Of a stretch of DNA of 64,000 nucleotides, positions 1 through 11,261 are shown one piece after another. The stretch comes from Triplophysa rosa. Lineage: Eukaryota; Chordata; Actinopteri; Cypriniformes; Nemacheilidae. The notes beneath the pieces are model-generated. The model saw nothing but the letters and a program-made list of their open reading frames with translations. It was not told the DNA's origin and searched no databases. Numbering within the stretch: position 1 is the stretch's first letter; each line of letters opens with the position of its first letter. Where the stretch lies: contig NC_079908.1 of the NCBI RefSeq assembly GCF_024868665.1, positions 8,258,214 through 8,322,213 on the forward strand. Direction: 5' to 3'. Made by a program: the position numbers and the translations under genes.

Positions 1-469
1 GGGGGCCGCACATGGTGTATGTGACCATTAATGGCCAGTTCAGAGATTTTAAAATTCGAAAAGTTGTGTACATTAGCTGCCTACTGACTGACTGTCAAAG
101 AAGTTATGACTGGGACTTCCTGTGACTCAGCAAAACCACCGGAGGTCCCAGTCGTAACTTATTTGACAATTGCCCCATAGGCTTCCATTGGACAATACTG
201 TAAAAGGTAATTTTTTAAGACTGTAAGCAAGACTTTTAGATGCCAAACCTACGGTTACGTAAACCAGAAGCACCTCAAATGGGTTTATTGTACACTGTGG
301 CATGTTAAACTGCTTATTTTCCATACAAATGCTTTTTCACAAAAATAAACCTCTGCTCAGCCCTTTCGGTTTAAACATGCTTTATTTTTGTGCAAACTCC
401 CAGAGGCTTTGAACACTCGTCCATCACAACCCCACGCACAACATATTCAAAGGCCGTGCCCCAAAGGAC
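1..469. other. unassigned; contains an inverted repeat
   Basis: No gene is recognised here. Positions 102-120 and 141-159 form an imperfect 19-bp inverted repeat (17 of 19 pairs by eye) around a loop of about 20 bp, centred on the sequence GACTGGGAC and its complement. It could be a small transposon terminus or a hairpin left by one. The rest is AT-rich and shows no coding pattern. Confidence 0.4.
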
Positions 470-2090
470 GTCTTCATCGTCAGATGAGAAAGACTGCCGT
501 CTCTGAGGGGCTCAAAAGGCCATACAAAGGCCCAGTAGGACCACATTAAGGTCCCAAGAGGGTACTAAACCTAGTGGCGGGGGCTGTAGCCTGCAGGACG
601 GTCTCCGCCGGCGGCAAGCAACTCAAGGTCTCCTCGTCCCGTCCAGGGGCCAGACGTGGATATTCCAGAGGCCTGGTTTGGGGTGCCACACCATGCCCTT
701 CCCCTGCGACAGAAAGTCCTTCGTCAGGGTAATCGGTCAGGGGGGAACTGTCGTCAAAGCCACCAGGTCTGAGAACCAAGTCTGGTTTGGCCAGTAAGGC
801 GCAACTAACAGTACTTGGTGTCCCTATTCCCTGACCTTGCATAGGACCTGTCATTCTCCGCGGGGTGTCCCCTGACGAGAGAGCACATCGGCTGTCTGGT
901 TCAGGTCGCCTGGGATGAAGGTGGCTCGCAAGGACTTGATCACCTGCTGACTCCAGAGGAGGAGGCGTCGGGCGAGTCGTGAAATCTGCCTTGGTGATTG
1001 AAGTCGCCATGGCAGTCATGCTGTCCGACCGGACTAGCAAGTGTTTGTGCTGCACGAGGGGTTGGAACCTCCTCAGTGCCAAGAGGACAGCCAACAACTC
1101 TAGGTAGTTGATGTGCCACCGCAGCTGGGGACCCGTCCACTGCCCCGATACTGTGTGCCCGTTGCACACGGCACCTCACCCCAGCTGTCGTAACCACAAC
1201 GCGCCTCGAATCAAGGGGTGAGGGTGCGAAGGCACTGAGGTGCCACCGTAATGCGCCTGGTGCCAGTGCCACGCTCTCCAAGGAACACGACCCTGAAACC
1301 AGTGCTGAAGCGGTCGCATGTGCATCAACCTGAGATGGATAACCCCTGTAGAGGACGCCATGTGCCCCAGGAGCCTCTGAAAATGTTTTAGCGAGCCCGC
1401 TGATGTCCATCTAAAATGTTTCAGACAGTTCAGCACCGACTGTGCACACTCGCTGGTGAGACGCGCTGACATAAGGACAGAGTCTAGTTCCATACCGAGA
1501 TAAGAGGAGCTCTGAGCTGGGGAGAGCTTGCTCTTCTCGCGGTTGATGTTGATGGGAGATAAGGCAGCCTCTACGAGTTTGGTAAAAACTCGTGGAGACA
1601 GGGCCAGACTGAAGGGCAGGTCCTTGTACTGATACACTCGTCCCTCGAAAGCGAACCGTAGGAACGGCCAGTATCAGGGGAGGATGGAGACGTGGAAGTA
1701 CGCGTCCTTCAGGTTGATTGCCACGAACCAGTCTTGGTGACGAACCGACTCCAAGATGCACTTCTGCATCAGCATCCTGAACGGCAGCTTGTTTTGGTGC
1801 TTGTTCAGGGAGCACAGATCCAAAATAGGGCGCAGCCCCCAACTTTATTTGAGGACTGTGAAATATGGGCTGTAAAACCCCGAAGACATCTCGGTTAGAG
1901 GGACGGGTAACCTCGGCCCGAAGCCCGGGAGCGTTCTCCCCTCAACCGAGGTGTGGAGAATGCCTCGAAACCTGGGCGGGCGCCTGGCAAAATGGATCGC
2001 ATAACCGAGACGGATCGTTCTCTCTAGCCAGCGTGACGGGCTGGTGCGCTCGTGTCAAGCACCCAAGTACCGTGACAGCAGAACAAGAGG
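470..2090 (-). pseudogene. DIRS-type reverse transcriptase/RNase H remnant
   Basis: Read on the minus strand this is a decayed DIRS-like pol. From the 5' side: a fingers segment near 2060-1910 (WLERTIRLGYAIHFARRPP), then a GFYSPYF segment near 1880-1845, LRPILDL near 1830, DWFVAINLKDAYFHVS near 1720-1690, YQYKDLPFSLALSPRVFTK near 1630-1575, and the LGMELDS and LLGHMASS segments near 1490-1380. An RNase H part follows (HINYLELLAVLLALRRF, near 1110-1060). The frame is broken by stops and shifts. The run from SPRVFTK goes directly into NINREKSKLSP in frame, so the segment that should carry the catalytic YxDD box is missing. DIRS elements reverse-transcribe RNA and integrate with a tyrosine recombinase; none is seen next to this copy, which seems to end near 470. 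The family call rests on remembered DIRS protein motifs. Confidence 0.8.
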
Positions 2091-4323
2091 GACGATCTGC
2101 TTCACTGTGCCGTGGGGGGTGGTTCAGTGGCTGACAGAGCGGTCACCTCTCACAGGGCGGAACCCCGGGGAGGTTGATGGCTTTGCTGACTTACCTGCCT
2201 GGTGTTACCGCCGGCCAACGCAATGTCAAGTAGAGATGTGGAAGGCAGCGAGAAGTTGTGTCGCCCGGTGCACCGTCGTATCGAGAGTGCTGCAGGGAAG
2301 CCCGGAGAGAGAGAAGCTCTTTTAAGAGAGAGTGGGCGCCCGGCCCTAAAAAGGTCCCGGCTTGGGTGGGGGACATGGCAGGCGGCATCCCACTTCGACC
2401 CGCCGGCTATGACCTGGCTGGGGGGTTCGGGCCCGTTGTTACTCTCAATCCCCCTGGCTCATCCAGTCAGGGCCGCTCTGTCTCCTAGGGTAAAGGCCCT
2501 CTACCGCGGGGATCTGTATCTCTGGTGGGCCGTCGCTTGGAGGGCCCCAGTACCAGAGGGGCCACCACGGGGAGGCGAGGCTGCTGGGGGCAGGCTGCAC
2601 TCGGGACCTCGACGACCAATAGGTGGCCGGGTCACAGCGGAGCAGTCTGCTTCTTCACCATGGAGAGCATCCACGGTGTCACCACACAGCTCCGCTTGCG
2701 AGATGGGCGCATCTAGAAGGTGAGTCTTCTGAATGTCACTATGCAAGGTTGAGCCACAGATGTCTCCCTTGGACCACTATTGTGTACGTCGTCCGAACCA
2801 GAGCACTCACCATGACCTTCGTCGCACGAGGCGTGAGGCGGTGTGCAGCCGGGTCGTTCTTCCCATCAACCGGATCCCAATGCTTTGACTTATGACCCGA
2901 TGGGTCACCATAGCATTATGAACCCCGCCATAGCGTGGTGGGCGGAGGCAGTTTAACCCAGAGCATCGTAAGTCTTCGACACGAGTGTCAAAGAGCTTAC
3001 ATGCCCTGGAAGGGAGCCTTGGTCGACCCCTCCAAGTGGCAGCGTCTGCGGTGCACCGCGACTGCACATTCCACCTGGAGGACATTAACATATCCCTTAG
3101 CTCCCCCACCATCCAGGGAAGTAACAGCTCCTGAGCCCGTCAGACTGGAATGTGCCACCAACGGCATATTCAATGTCTTTGTGAGCTCCTCATGCATCTC
3201 CAGGGGCCTCATGTATCAACGCCACGTACACACAAAAACTTTGTGTATGCCAGCTTTCAGGCCCACGGTGGATGTACTAACAGTGAAATTAACGTGAGAA
3301 TGTGCGTTCCTCCATGCCAACATGAAGTCTGGTGTGAGTTTTTTTGTGCGTACACACATTTACAGCTTTGTCCGTACGCAATGTTTTAGTATGGTATCAA
3401 CGCAAGTCTTTGTACATGAGGCCCCAGGTCAGGGCCGGGCAAGCACGGCCGTCATCTCTGCATTGCCGGGGTGGGAGCTCCAAGGGGTCTCCACATCCGA
3501 TGCCAGGAGGTAGCTGTCCGACGTTATGACAGGAAGTTCGTCCCCATCCCGTTGTCGAGTCTGCCCGCTATGGGACGGTACACCACCACCCAACAGAGAC
3601 GAGCCGGGTCCGTGCCAGGGCACGGATTGTCCACGAGCCGAAACTGGCGGAGTGACATCCATGGGAATCCCCAATCATGCTCGCCGAAGCGGTCGACCTC
3701 GCCAAAGCAGCAGTCGAACTCGCTCGGGAAGCAGAAGGGGTTGCGGCTACATTCCAGAGAACGTATCCAACCGTGACCGCAACACCTTAATCGACGAGCC
3801 CTGCCACTGCATGCTGGAACCCCAACATGCAATACAGGTGTTGTACCCGTCGGACTTGGGGATGAGTCTGTAATACCGAAGAACTCCGCTGCGAGACATG
3901 CCCGAAGACAGCGCAGACTGTGGGAGGAAATTTGCTCTTTTAGAAATATCTGCGGCTCACTGCCGAGATGCCCAGGGGAAGTCCGCCACCAAGAGGGAGA
4001 AATCCGCTGCTTCGCGTCGTAAATCCAGCAGTCTGGAAGAAATCTAGAAGAGATGGAGCGCTTGACATGTACGTCATGCAGGTTCCGAAGAACAAAAGAT
4101 GAGTGAATGGCCACCGCCACCTCCCTTTTAGAGAGGAGGCCCCAGGAGCCTGAAACTTTGCAGAAACCAGCGGACCCAAGGAAGACAACGAGCATAGGTG
4201 GCAAGGGGGGCGTTTTGGCATCTTTTGGACGTTATGTCATGACTAGGCGGCAAGGGGGCACCAATAGGCACCCCACGTACGTGAGGAAGACTACGGTGAG
4301 TGTAGGCAGTGATGTGATGAAGA
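2091..4323 (-). other. probable 5' (gag-like) part of the DIRS element, unresolved
   Basis: This GC-rich block lies immediately upstream, on the minus strand, of the DIRS reverse transcriptase remnant. Its base composition matches that remnant rather than the AT-rich surroundings. A minus-strand reading near 2746-2501 is rich in proline, glycine and arginine, as DIRS first ORFs often are, but I cannot align any domain. Long frames occur on both strands and none stands out as a real protein. A short inverted-repeat element interrupts it at 3199-3427. I infer membership from position and composition only. Confidence 0.35.
3199..3427. mobile_element. MITE with GGGGCCTCATGTA terminal inverted repeats
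   Basis: The left end (GGGGCCTCATGTATCAA) is repeated inverted at the right end (TGTACATGAGGCCCC). A GTATCAACGC motif also recurs near both ends. At about 230 bp with no coding capacity it fits a non-autonomous DNA transposon inserted in the DIRS-derived block. I cannot name the superfamily because no clear target duplication is visible. Confidence 0.6.
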
Positions 4324-4743
4324 TTAGGCAGTCAGGGAAATGAACAGGTCATCAGTGGACAGAGGAGTGGTCCGGTGCAGCCACAGCACCTTTAGTGTTG
4401 TCCATACGGTGCCTCTCCGGGAAAACGGCCCCTTGCTGTGAGTTAGGGAAAAAAAGTCCCAGTCACCATAAGAGTGCACGTGAAATGGGCGTACAATTGA
4501 AGCATACGAGCCCTCCGTCTGACTATTGGTACAATGGCAACTTTTATGAATGGGCTTTTGTCCACGAACTACCCCTTGCATTTTTTTAGAGAGCTTATTA
4601 ATAAGTTCTTCACACAAGTGATACACAGCAAATCTTTCACTTTGAATTGTTTTCCACTTAAAAACATTTTTCAAAATTATCAGCTTGACAAAAATTATTT
4701 TTTGTAAATTCTTTACAAATGTTTTCCCAAGTATTCAATTTAA
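4324..4743. other. intergenic, nothing recognised
   Basis: Short frames occur on both strands but none resembles a known protein. The sequence becomes AT-rich toward 4700, just before the LTR insertion. Confidence 0.4.
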
Positions 4744-4748
4744 CACAG

Positions 4749-5079
4749 TGTAGCGAGGAAGGCGGGACGAGAGCCGTGGGGCAGGAAGGCGGGGCCGGTG
4801 GCGTGAGTGATAATGAGTATCAGCTGTACGCGCACCGGTCCCGCATGCCTCACGGGGAGCTAGGGAGCATAAGAGGACGAGCGACGGGACTGCCGACGAG
4901 AGAGGACCGGGCCCGGAAATGTTAAGTTTTATTTATGTTTGTGTGGCCGGCAGTCGACCGTGAGGTGGCTGCCGGCCCTTTACTTTCGTGTTATTGTTTG
5001 TTTATTTTGATTAAAGTTTATTGTTTAAATGTTCGCCGGTTCCCGCCTCCTTCCTTCCCTACTATTGAACTTTGTTACA
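4749..5079 (+). mobile_element. solo LTR with 5-bp target duplication CACAG
   Basis: A 331-bp unit begins TGTAGCGAGG and ends TTTGTTACA, with the TG...CA termini of an LTR. It is flanked by exact CACAG duplications at 4744-4748 and 5080-5084. The interior is GC-rich at the 5' side and then T-rich with ATTAAAGTTTATTG-like polyadenylation signals, as in fish gypsy-type LTRs. No gag or pol adjoins it, so it is most simply the product of LTR-LTR recombination. Orientation is inferred from the position of the polyadenylation-like signal. Confidence 0.85.
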
Positions 5080-5084
5080 CACAG

Positions 5085-6158
5085 ATACTCAGAGTGATAC
5101 CATTTCGTCTAAATAATACCAAACAGAAATATCAGCCACTTTTTCCTCAATGCTAACGTTTACACATCATTTGTCAACCAATCATTTAGATTTAGAGTAT
5201 TAATTTTATGTAGAAATAGATATACGCTTTATTACAATAATAGACTTTCAGTCACAATAACCTATACAGGGGTAAGATTTCAAGCAAGTAATATTCAACA
5301 TTCATACCAGTCCCTTTATTCGTATGGGGCTCATGTACAAATATATCCTTGTCTCTTTATTTGCAGGGCTTATACATTCAAACTGTGTCCCTTTATTTAG
5401 AGGGCTTATATGTGCATACAGTGTTTCCCCTACCATTACCTTAGGGGGCGCCCCACCCCTGCAACTGCACCTCCCGCCCTCCTTGAAGGTCAAGTTAATT
5501 AAATTTTTTATGTAGCATTACATCACAAGAGAAGTCATTTAAGGTTACCTTTCCTATATAACATGTCTATACCTTGTTCTCGTACTAAACAAACTAAATA
5601 GCATTATGTTATTTATCTTATTTACATGGCGGCATGTCATTTCTGTTTCTACATGGTCGCGCCTTTACAATTCTCCACACACACAGACACGTGCGCACAC
5701 ATACACAGGTAAGCACACTTTCACCAGCAGACAGAGAGCTCGTGTGGGAAAATATGTCGCGTCAACCACCTGAAAAGCAGATAAAAAATTGTGTTTTTAA
5801 ACGCTCCCAGGGTGGTGAAAATATGCATGCCCTGCCCCTGACAAGCAACAGTCCAGTTACCACCGGATGACAGGTTTTCCCCCAGCTTATCCTTCATTCC
5901 ATCCGGACCGCAAGACACAATGAACCATTAAAAAAATCAGACTATTTCTTTGGTTTAAATTGAGCAGCGCGTGTACATAACGCGCACTCAGGGACATTTA
6001 TGTTGATTATATTTTGCCGTTATATCCTCTAATATCTTTATTTAGCGCCAAACGCACTTCATTTGAACCCTTTTCGCTCCGTGAGCCCTGCTTCTCCCAC
6101 CAAAGACACTTCACATACACCAAGAGCAGGTAAATAAATGGACACTTTTTCTGTAACG
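5085..6158. other. intergenic, nothing recognised
   Basis: About 1 kb of AT-rich sequence with a short CA-rich stretch near 5675-5705. No protein, RNA or transposon terminus could be identified with confidence. Confidence 0.4.
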
Positions 6159-7326
6159 CTTAAAGGTACAGTGTGGGATGTTTTGTATGATCTATTAACA
6201 GAAATGCAATATAACATACAAAACTGTGTCTTTAGATGTGTATAAAAACCTTACGTAATGAAAACTTATGTTTTTATTACCTTAGAATAAACCAGTTGTA
6301 TCTACATAGGGGGTGGGCCTATCTACATGGAATTTGTTATGTTGCGCAGCCATGTTTTGTACAGCAAGCTCTAACGGACAAACAGCTCTACAGAGCGCGT
6401 TTCGTATATGTTGGTCTTCGTGTGTGTTTTTAGACGCAGCTTGCGTCATCACTGAGTTGAAGACGCACAAAGTAGTAAGTCGTAGTACGGAGAGGAGGAG
6501 TAGTCGACGTCTAGCTGAAGCAATTGATTGTTCTCTCTTAGAAGTTTTGATAAAATGGAGGACCATGCGTATTGTGCACAAGAGCCGACAGAGCGTGAAT
6601 CTCCGTCGTCAAAGAAGCGCAAACGTGATGCTGCCAGACGAATTAGAGACAAACGGCGGCAGAAATCCAGGATAAACATCGGTGTATCTATTACCAGATG
6701 GAAGGCACTGTTGAAAGACAAATGTTTTCAAGGCGACGCCGAAGTTGCCTGTTTTCTGCTTGACTGGTTAGATAATTCAACATTTTCAATGTTTCCACTT
6801 TTTCAATGTTTACCAAACAACTGTTTTGTTGAAACGGTAACGTTAGCATTTTATACCAATGGCCATATAACCTCCGAATAATAATGTTTCTCCGTCCCTG
6901 CGGTACGAACTCCGGTTGTTCCTGACTTTACAAAGGGGGAGACAAACGTCTACTAACTTACACCTAACTGTCTATGTCGCTGTCAGATCATACGCTTTGA
7001 ACAGCTTTGCTATTTATGATTAGCTAACTTTAGTTACTTCACTACTCTCAGCGTGTACTAGATAGCAAACAAGAAATATATCTAATTATAGAATTGTAAC
7101 AATAACTTTCGCAATAGAATACATGTTAAATGATTAATTACGTTAATATATTGCCTTACCTGCTTGTATCACTGCTATCCGCTGTCTCGGTAGACGACAT
7201 CTTTTTTTACTGTTGCGGCCTCCGTCGTAATTCGAAAGGGAGGGATGGGCAAATGACTCAGAGATTCGTTTCAAAACTATAATACAAAGCTAGTGGCCGC
7301 TGATTTTCAAGAACTGCGCCTTTAAG
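6159..7326 (+). mobile_element. TIR-bounded element (CTTAAAGGYRCAGT ends)
   Basis: The left end CTTAAAGGTACAGT and the right end, whose complement reads CTTAAAGGCGCAGT, form short imperfect inverted termini about 1.17 kb apart. The flanks (TAACG left, TAAACG right) are similar but not a clean duplication. The element carries the basic ORF at 6555-6881. Sequence like 6290-6440 is, from memory, dispersed in many fish genomes next to this same ORF type. The TIR call is moderate because the ends are short. Confidence 0.5.
6555..6881 (+). CDS. small basic protein, fish-dispersed exon family
   Basis: This reading frame gives 108 residues. I start at the second ATG (6555) because it has a better context (AAAATGG) than the ATG at 6528. 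Residues about 17-40 are extremely basic (SSKKRKRDAARRIRDKRRQK) and could be a nuclear localisation or DNA-binding region. Next comes RINIGVSITRWKALL and AEVACFLLDWL, a pattern I recall from the N-terminal exon of many uncharacterised multi-copy teleost proteins. A GTTAGA donor follows LLDW near 6767, so the real product may be spliced there and the last 35 codons may be intron. It lies inside a TIR-bounded repeat, so a transposon origin is likely. Function is unknown. Confidence 0.5.
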   Translation: MEDHAYCAQEPTERESPSSKKRKRDAARRIRDKRRQKSRINIGVSITRWKALLKDKCFQGDAEVACFLLDWLDNSTFSMFPLFQCLPNNCFVETVTLAFYTNGHITSE

Positions 7327-9837
7327 TAAACGGAAATGCAGCAGTAATAAAGTATTTTTAGCTGTCAGTCAGTTTACTGTTTGCTATATAGGTTTGTGAC
7401 AGATTATAAAACATAACGTCTTGTATCTACATATAGCACTGATGATATTAATAGCATAAGTAATCAGCATGTTAAGAGCATTTCATTGTGAATCATGTTT
7501 TAATTGGAAAGAATATTTAGAATCAGTTCTAGTATGAATGGCATGGAAAGGCTGTTAGTAACTTTGCAAGTACTCCTGCTCATGATATATTTATTTCAGT
7601 TGTTACATTTTGTTGTCAGTAGTTTTTTAAATATTAAAATAGACACTGGGACATCGCTTCAGCACCAGAGCCTACAACACATTTTCTCAGTTACCAGACC
7701 TTCTATGTTTCATACAGACTGTGGCTATCAGAATATAAAGTAAATGGCCTGATAAAACATTAGATTGATTGATTGATTTAACATTATTTATATAAAAAAA
7801 GTATTGTCCGGACCTCCGCCGCAAAAAATATAGAGATCGCATTTTCCCCTTTACTCTTTTATTTTAGATTTTTTCTATTCAATTTAGTTCGATGAATTTA
7901 GAAGAACTTAAAGTGTCTCACCACGAGCAATCTCTGGCAAACAACACAACCTAACTATGTAAGCAAAAACTGCTTACCTTTGGCCAATTTTATTTGTCCA
8001 GAACCCGCTTGCCGTGGTCCACTTTACTCTTCTTTGCCGGGGTCGGCAAAATGTTGTGATTTTCTCTTGAAGAAACACTCGAGTCTCGGGTTTTGATGCC
8101 AAAAGATAGACTTTATTGTCAGGGACAACAAAGCCGAGTTGGTTTGCAAAGCAACTGACTTCTCTTCATTCAGCCTAGCTTAAATACACGTCTTCTCACG
8201 CACATGCCAATATTATTAATTACCCTAGGAAGAAGGGGTCTATTCTCTGACAGCCCAATTTGGTTACAAACACATGCCAGAACAAGAGGCCTCTTCTGTT
8301 ACCTACTGATTAGTTAATCTTTCTTCCTTAGTAGTTATCAGTAATGACTACATGTTAATGCAGCACTAACCATTTGTTCTGCATTAGTTTCTGCATAACG
8401 ACCTATTAAGTATGAAACAGTATTACAAAGTGTTATCAAAATATTCTACATCTTCTCTCTACGGTTTTCAAGCATTGGTCCACCCCATCGCTGCTACGTC
8501 TGAGATTGAAGTCAACTCCTCCTTGCAAGCCATTAACAAAGCAAGCCAGAACCACAAGGCCCCTTATCCATGTCCCTACTAAACTCGTACCGTTACGCCG
8601 GCCCATGTGAGGAAGGGCCTCTGGTCATCAGGCGCGCTGCTAGCCCCCCTCCACCGCTCAGCACCAGACCGCAGTTTTCCCCAGCGCGGCGCCGCCCACC
8701 ACCGGCCCAAGCCGTCCTGGCAGCGTAAGTATGACTCCGTCAGTGGCTCAGGACAGGCCCAGACGCCCTTCTCTCACCCCGCTTTTCCTTTTCCACTACC
8801 TTGCTCCAGGGGGCGACCCAAGAGTGAGGTTACCCCCACAAGCCTCTCCGGCCCATTATGTTGCAAACTATTATGTCGTATTCGTGCCTTTCAATGACGC
8901 TAATGCCGTTTACAGTGACAATAGCAAGAGTTATCCTAATATCAGCACAACTGAACAAGCGATCAATGTTATACAGTTTAATAAACACAAAGTTATTAAT
9001 AAATAGCATTAAATTACAGTTTTTGTGCTACTGCGCCAATTCCAACAGTTTAAAACAGAATGCTTGCGTTTCTCTGAACAACAACAGCGGTGTTTCGTTT
9101 GAAATGAATCCTTGTTTCAAACGATTTGGACGAATCAGTAATTCAGCGAGTCACCGAATCAGTTGAATGTTTCACTGCTGTTTCACAAGCCTATCATTGC
9201 TGTACAGATAAACTGTCGCACAGTTATTCCTTCGGGAACAGTGTTGAAGAAATACTTTAGAATTTACTTAAATATTTTATGAATCACTACTACTTGCTCG
9301 CACTGTGATACAATTTGGAATTGTGATACTCCAGCTGGTATACACTGTAAAAAGTAAACATGGGTGTTTGTTGGAAAGCCAAAACTATTTGAGTGTATTT
9401 TACTTATTCTTTTGCTTTCCGAAACGTAACTCAGAATTGTACACTTTTTCAACTTAACCGCACAGACATTCTCGATTACTCAAATTTCTCACTTTTAGCT
9501 AACGTAAAATTTCCCTTTAAGGACCCACGTTCTCTGACGTCATGACGCACAGTTTTATCCTGGCTGTGAATTTTTCTGATCAGTGGCCATCTTGTTTTTC
9601 TCATCGGACTAGGATGGAAGGTAGGTTGGAAGTTTGTTTTAATTAAAATATTAGATATTTAGATATTAGGTATATACCATACTCTGTATTTTATTAATAC
9701 ATAATACAGCCAATGCTCAAAAAATCTGTTCTATTCACTCACTTCTTTGTTTTTGTTGGCAGACAACAACAGTGGCGATCGGTGCCTCCTCTTCAGAGGA
9801 AGCAGAAATTCAAAATACGCGTTCAGCGCTTCACGTG
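7327..9837. other. unresolved repeat-like sequence
   Basis: No gene is recognised. Around 8090-8150 there is an LTR-like stretch (polyadenylation-type TTTATTGTC region), and 8590-8850 is a local GC-rich island with frames on the + strand that match nothing I know. Part of this is probably decayed retroelement, but boundaries and class could not be set. A GATT tetranucleotide run occurs near 7763-7780. Confidence 0.3.
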
Positions 9838-10072
9838 AACCTGTGTGCATCACCCATCATGTCAAAATACGTGCCTGCTGCAGACGCCTCGAAAGGGTTT
9901 ATGATAATAGAGACGCTCGCATTCAGAAGACACTGCGTTAACACTTAACTCTGATTACACATGAGACTAAGCGAGTATCTAGCAAACGCGAGCGTCTCTT
10001 TTATTTAAAAAAAACCTTTCGACGTGTCTGCAGCAGGCACATATTTTGAAATGACGCGTCACACACATGACG
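9838..10072. repeat. long imperfect palindrome
   Basis: The arm at about 9838-9920 is repeated inverted at about 9988-10072. Shared blocks include GTGCCTGCTGCAGAC, the CTCGAAAGG region and AGAGACGCTCGC. The loop between arms is about 67 bp. Transcribed, it would form a long hairpin. A fold-back DNA transposon is the simplest explanation; no target duplication was found. Confidence 0.65.
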
Positions 10073-10300
10073 GGCTAAATACATGTTTTGCCGAGCTTCG
10101 CATTACTGCTTCCCCGGAAGAGGAGTCACGGATCGCCACTGGACTACAACAATATGAAATGGTGAGCGAATGCAACCACTTAATGCTACACGTTAACCAG
10201 CAGTCACTTCAACTGAACCTCTAAAATCCATCCGGGTAACACTGTGCCTATTCATAGACAAGCCGCGTTCATGTCTATCCATACATTCATGTTTTTTTCC

Positions 10301-10525
10301 AGCCACGATTCCCACATTGGCGCGGCAACTACAGCCGCCCAAAAAGGCCTCTCCCAGTCGGAAATCCAAGCTCTTGGCCGCTGGACACCAGAGGCATTCA
10401 AAAGCTACGTCCGGTCGGACCGCTTAAATATAGAAGAGAGATGCCCGTCGGACCCTTATCTCCCGAATCATCTAACTTCAGCTCGCCCTCATCTCTCTAA
10501 TGCCAACCAAACATCTTCGCTCTAA
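10301..10525 (+). pseudogene. tyrosine recombinase C-terminal fragment
   Basis: The frame holds the C-terminal boxes of a transposon tyrosine recombinase: an H-x-x-R-like box read here as SHDSHIGAATTAAQKG, then IQALGRWTPEAFKSYVRSD with the expected catalytic tyrosine (SYVR). In intact relatives I expect arginine three residues after the box histidine; here that residue is histidine, so the copy is probably inactive. A polypyrimidine tract and CCAG precede it at about 10290-10302, so it looks like the start of an exon. DIRS, Ngaro and Crypton elements all use such enzymes, and I cannot tell which this came from. The upstream catalytic boxes are absent. Confidence 0.65.
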
Positions 10526-10540
10526 ACTGCCACAGCAGCA

Positions 10541-10795
10541 ACCCTTCATGCAGGAGCCCGTCCTTCCAGTTGCCTCTGCCACAGTAGACTTTGCTCGTCC
10601 AAAAGCCCGCATCGCAGCAGCAACCGCTCCCTCAGAGGCCAGTGCTTCCAGTTGCCTCTGCCACAATGGACTTCGTTCGTCCAGAAGCCCATATCGCAGC
10701 AGCGACCGCCCTGCCGGGCCTGCGCTTCCAGTTGCCTCTGCAGCAGCAGACTTCGCTTGTCCAGAAGCCCGTTCACTCGCACCGGTCAGGTAGGA
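10541..10795 (+). repeat. three-copy tandem repeat, about 80-bp period
   Basis: The block TTCCAGTTGCCTCTGC recurs at 10564, 10646 and 10726 (spacings of 82 and 80 bp). Each copy continues into related text ending with CAGAAGCCC- and GCAGCAG-type words. It begins about 15 bp after the stop of the recombinase fragment and is GC-rich compared with the surroundings. It may be a degenerate repeat-coding tail or a minisatellite. Confidence 0.65.
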
Positions 10796-11261
10796 ACCGG
10801 CGAGCTCGGAGCCCACTCCCCGGACCGCACGCCAAATACGCATACCATTTCTATTATCTGCATAGGCAAACTCGTGAATGTGGATGCTGCTCAAAATCCT
10901 ACCACACCACGCAAAATTAACTTCATAGAGACTGCAAGATATACAGTATTTATCTGTTTGTGAATAACGGAAAAAATATCCCATTAAAACAAGTCTTCAT
11001 CTATTATTTTAACAGATACAGGAAAACAACAGATTTGCCAACGTCATATGGAGCCAATATTTGTTTAGTAAAGTTCAAAGACTAATCGCTTAATAAAAAA
11101 TAACATATAAGATCAGGGTAACCTTTGAACTTTAGCTCGCGCATACAGAATGTACGCATCCGGTGTGCGAACCCCTTTGGGGCCATTCACATTTTGTGTC
11201 TATTGCGCGCATATTAATTATTTTAAATGTAGACGCACGGCAAGCATACAAAAATAAGCGC
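10796..11261. other. intergenic, nothing recognised
   Basis: AT-rich sequence with no supported gene or terminus. Confidence 0.4.

Noticed and set aside
2202..2723. 173-codon + strand frame
   Set aside because: Runs antisense to the probable DIRS first ORF; composition artefact of GC-rich DNA.
3524..4204. 226-codon minus-strand frame
   Set aside because: GC-rich region with long frames on both strands; no domain, no codon pattern, and it crosses text overlapped by equally long + frames. Probably part of the DIRS 5' region, not a host gene.
4324..4674. 116-codon minus-strand frame next to the solo LTR
   Set aside because: No recognisable domain, no splice or promoter context; kept as unassigned intergenic DNA.
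8607..9166. Overlapping + strand frames in a local GC-rich patch
   Set aside because: Three frames are open in the same stretch and none resembles a known protein; may be decayed retroelement.
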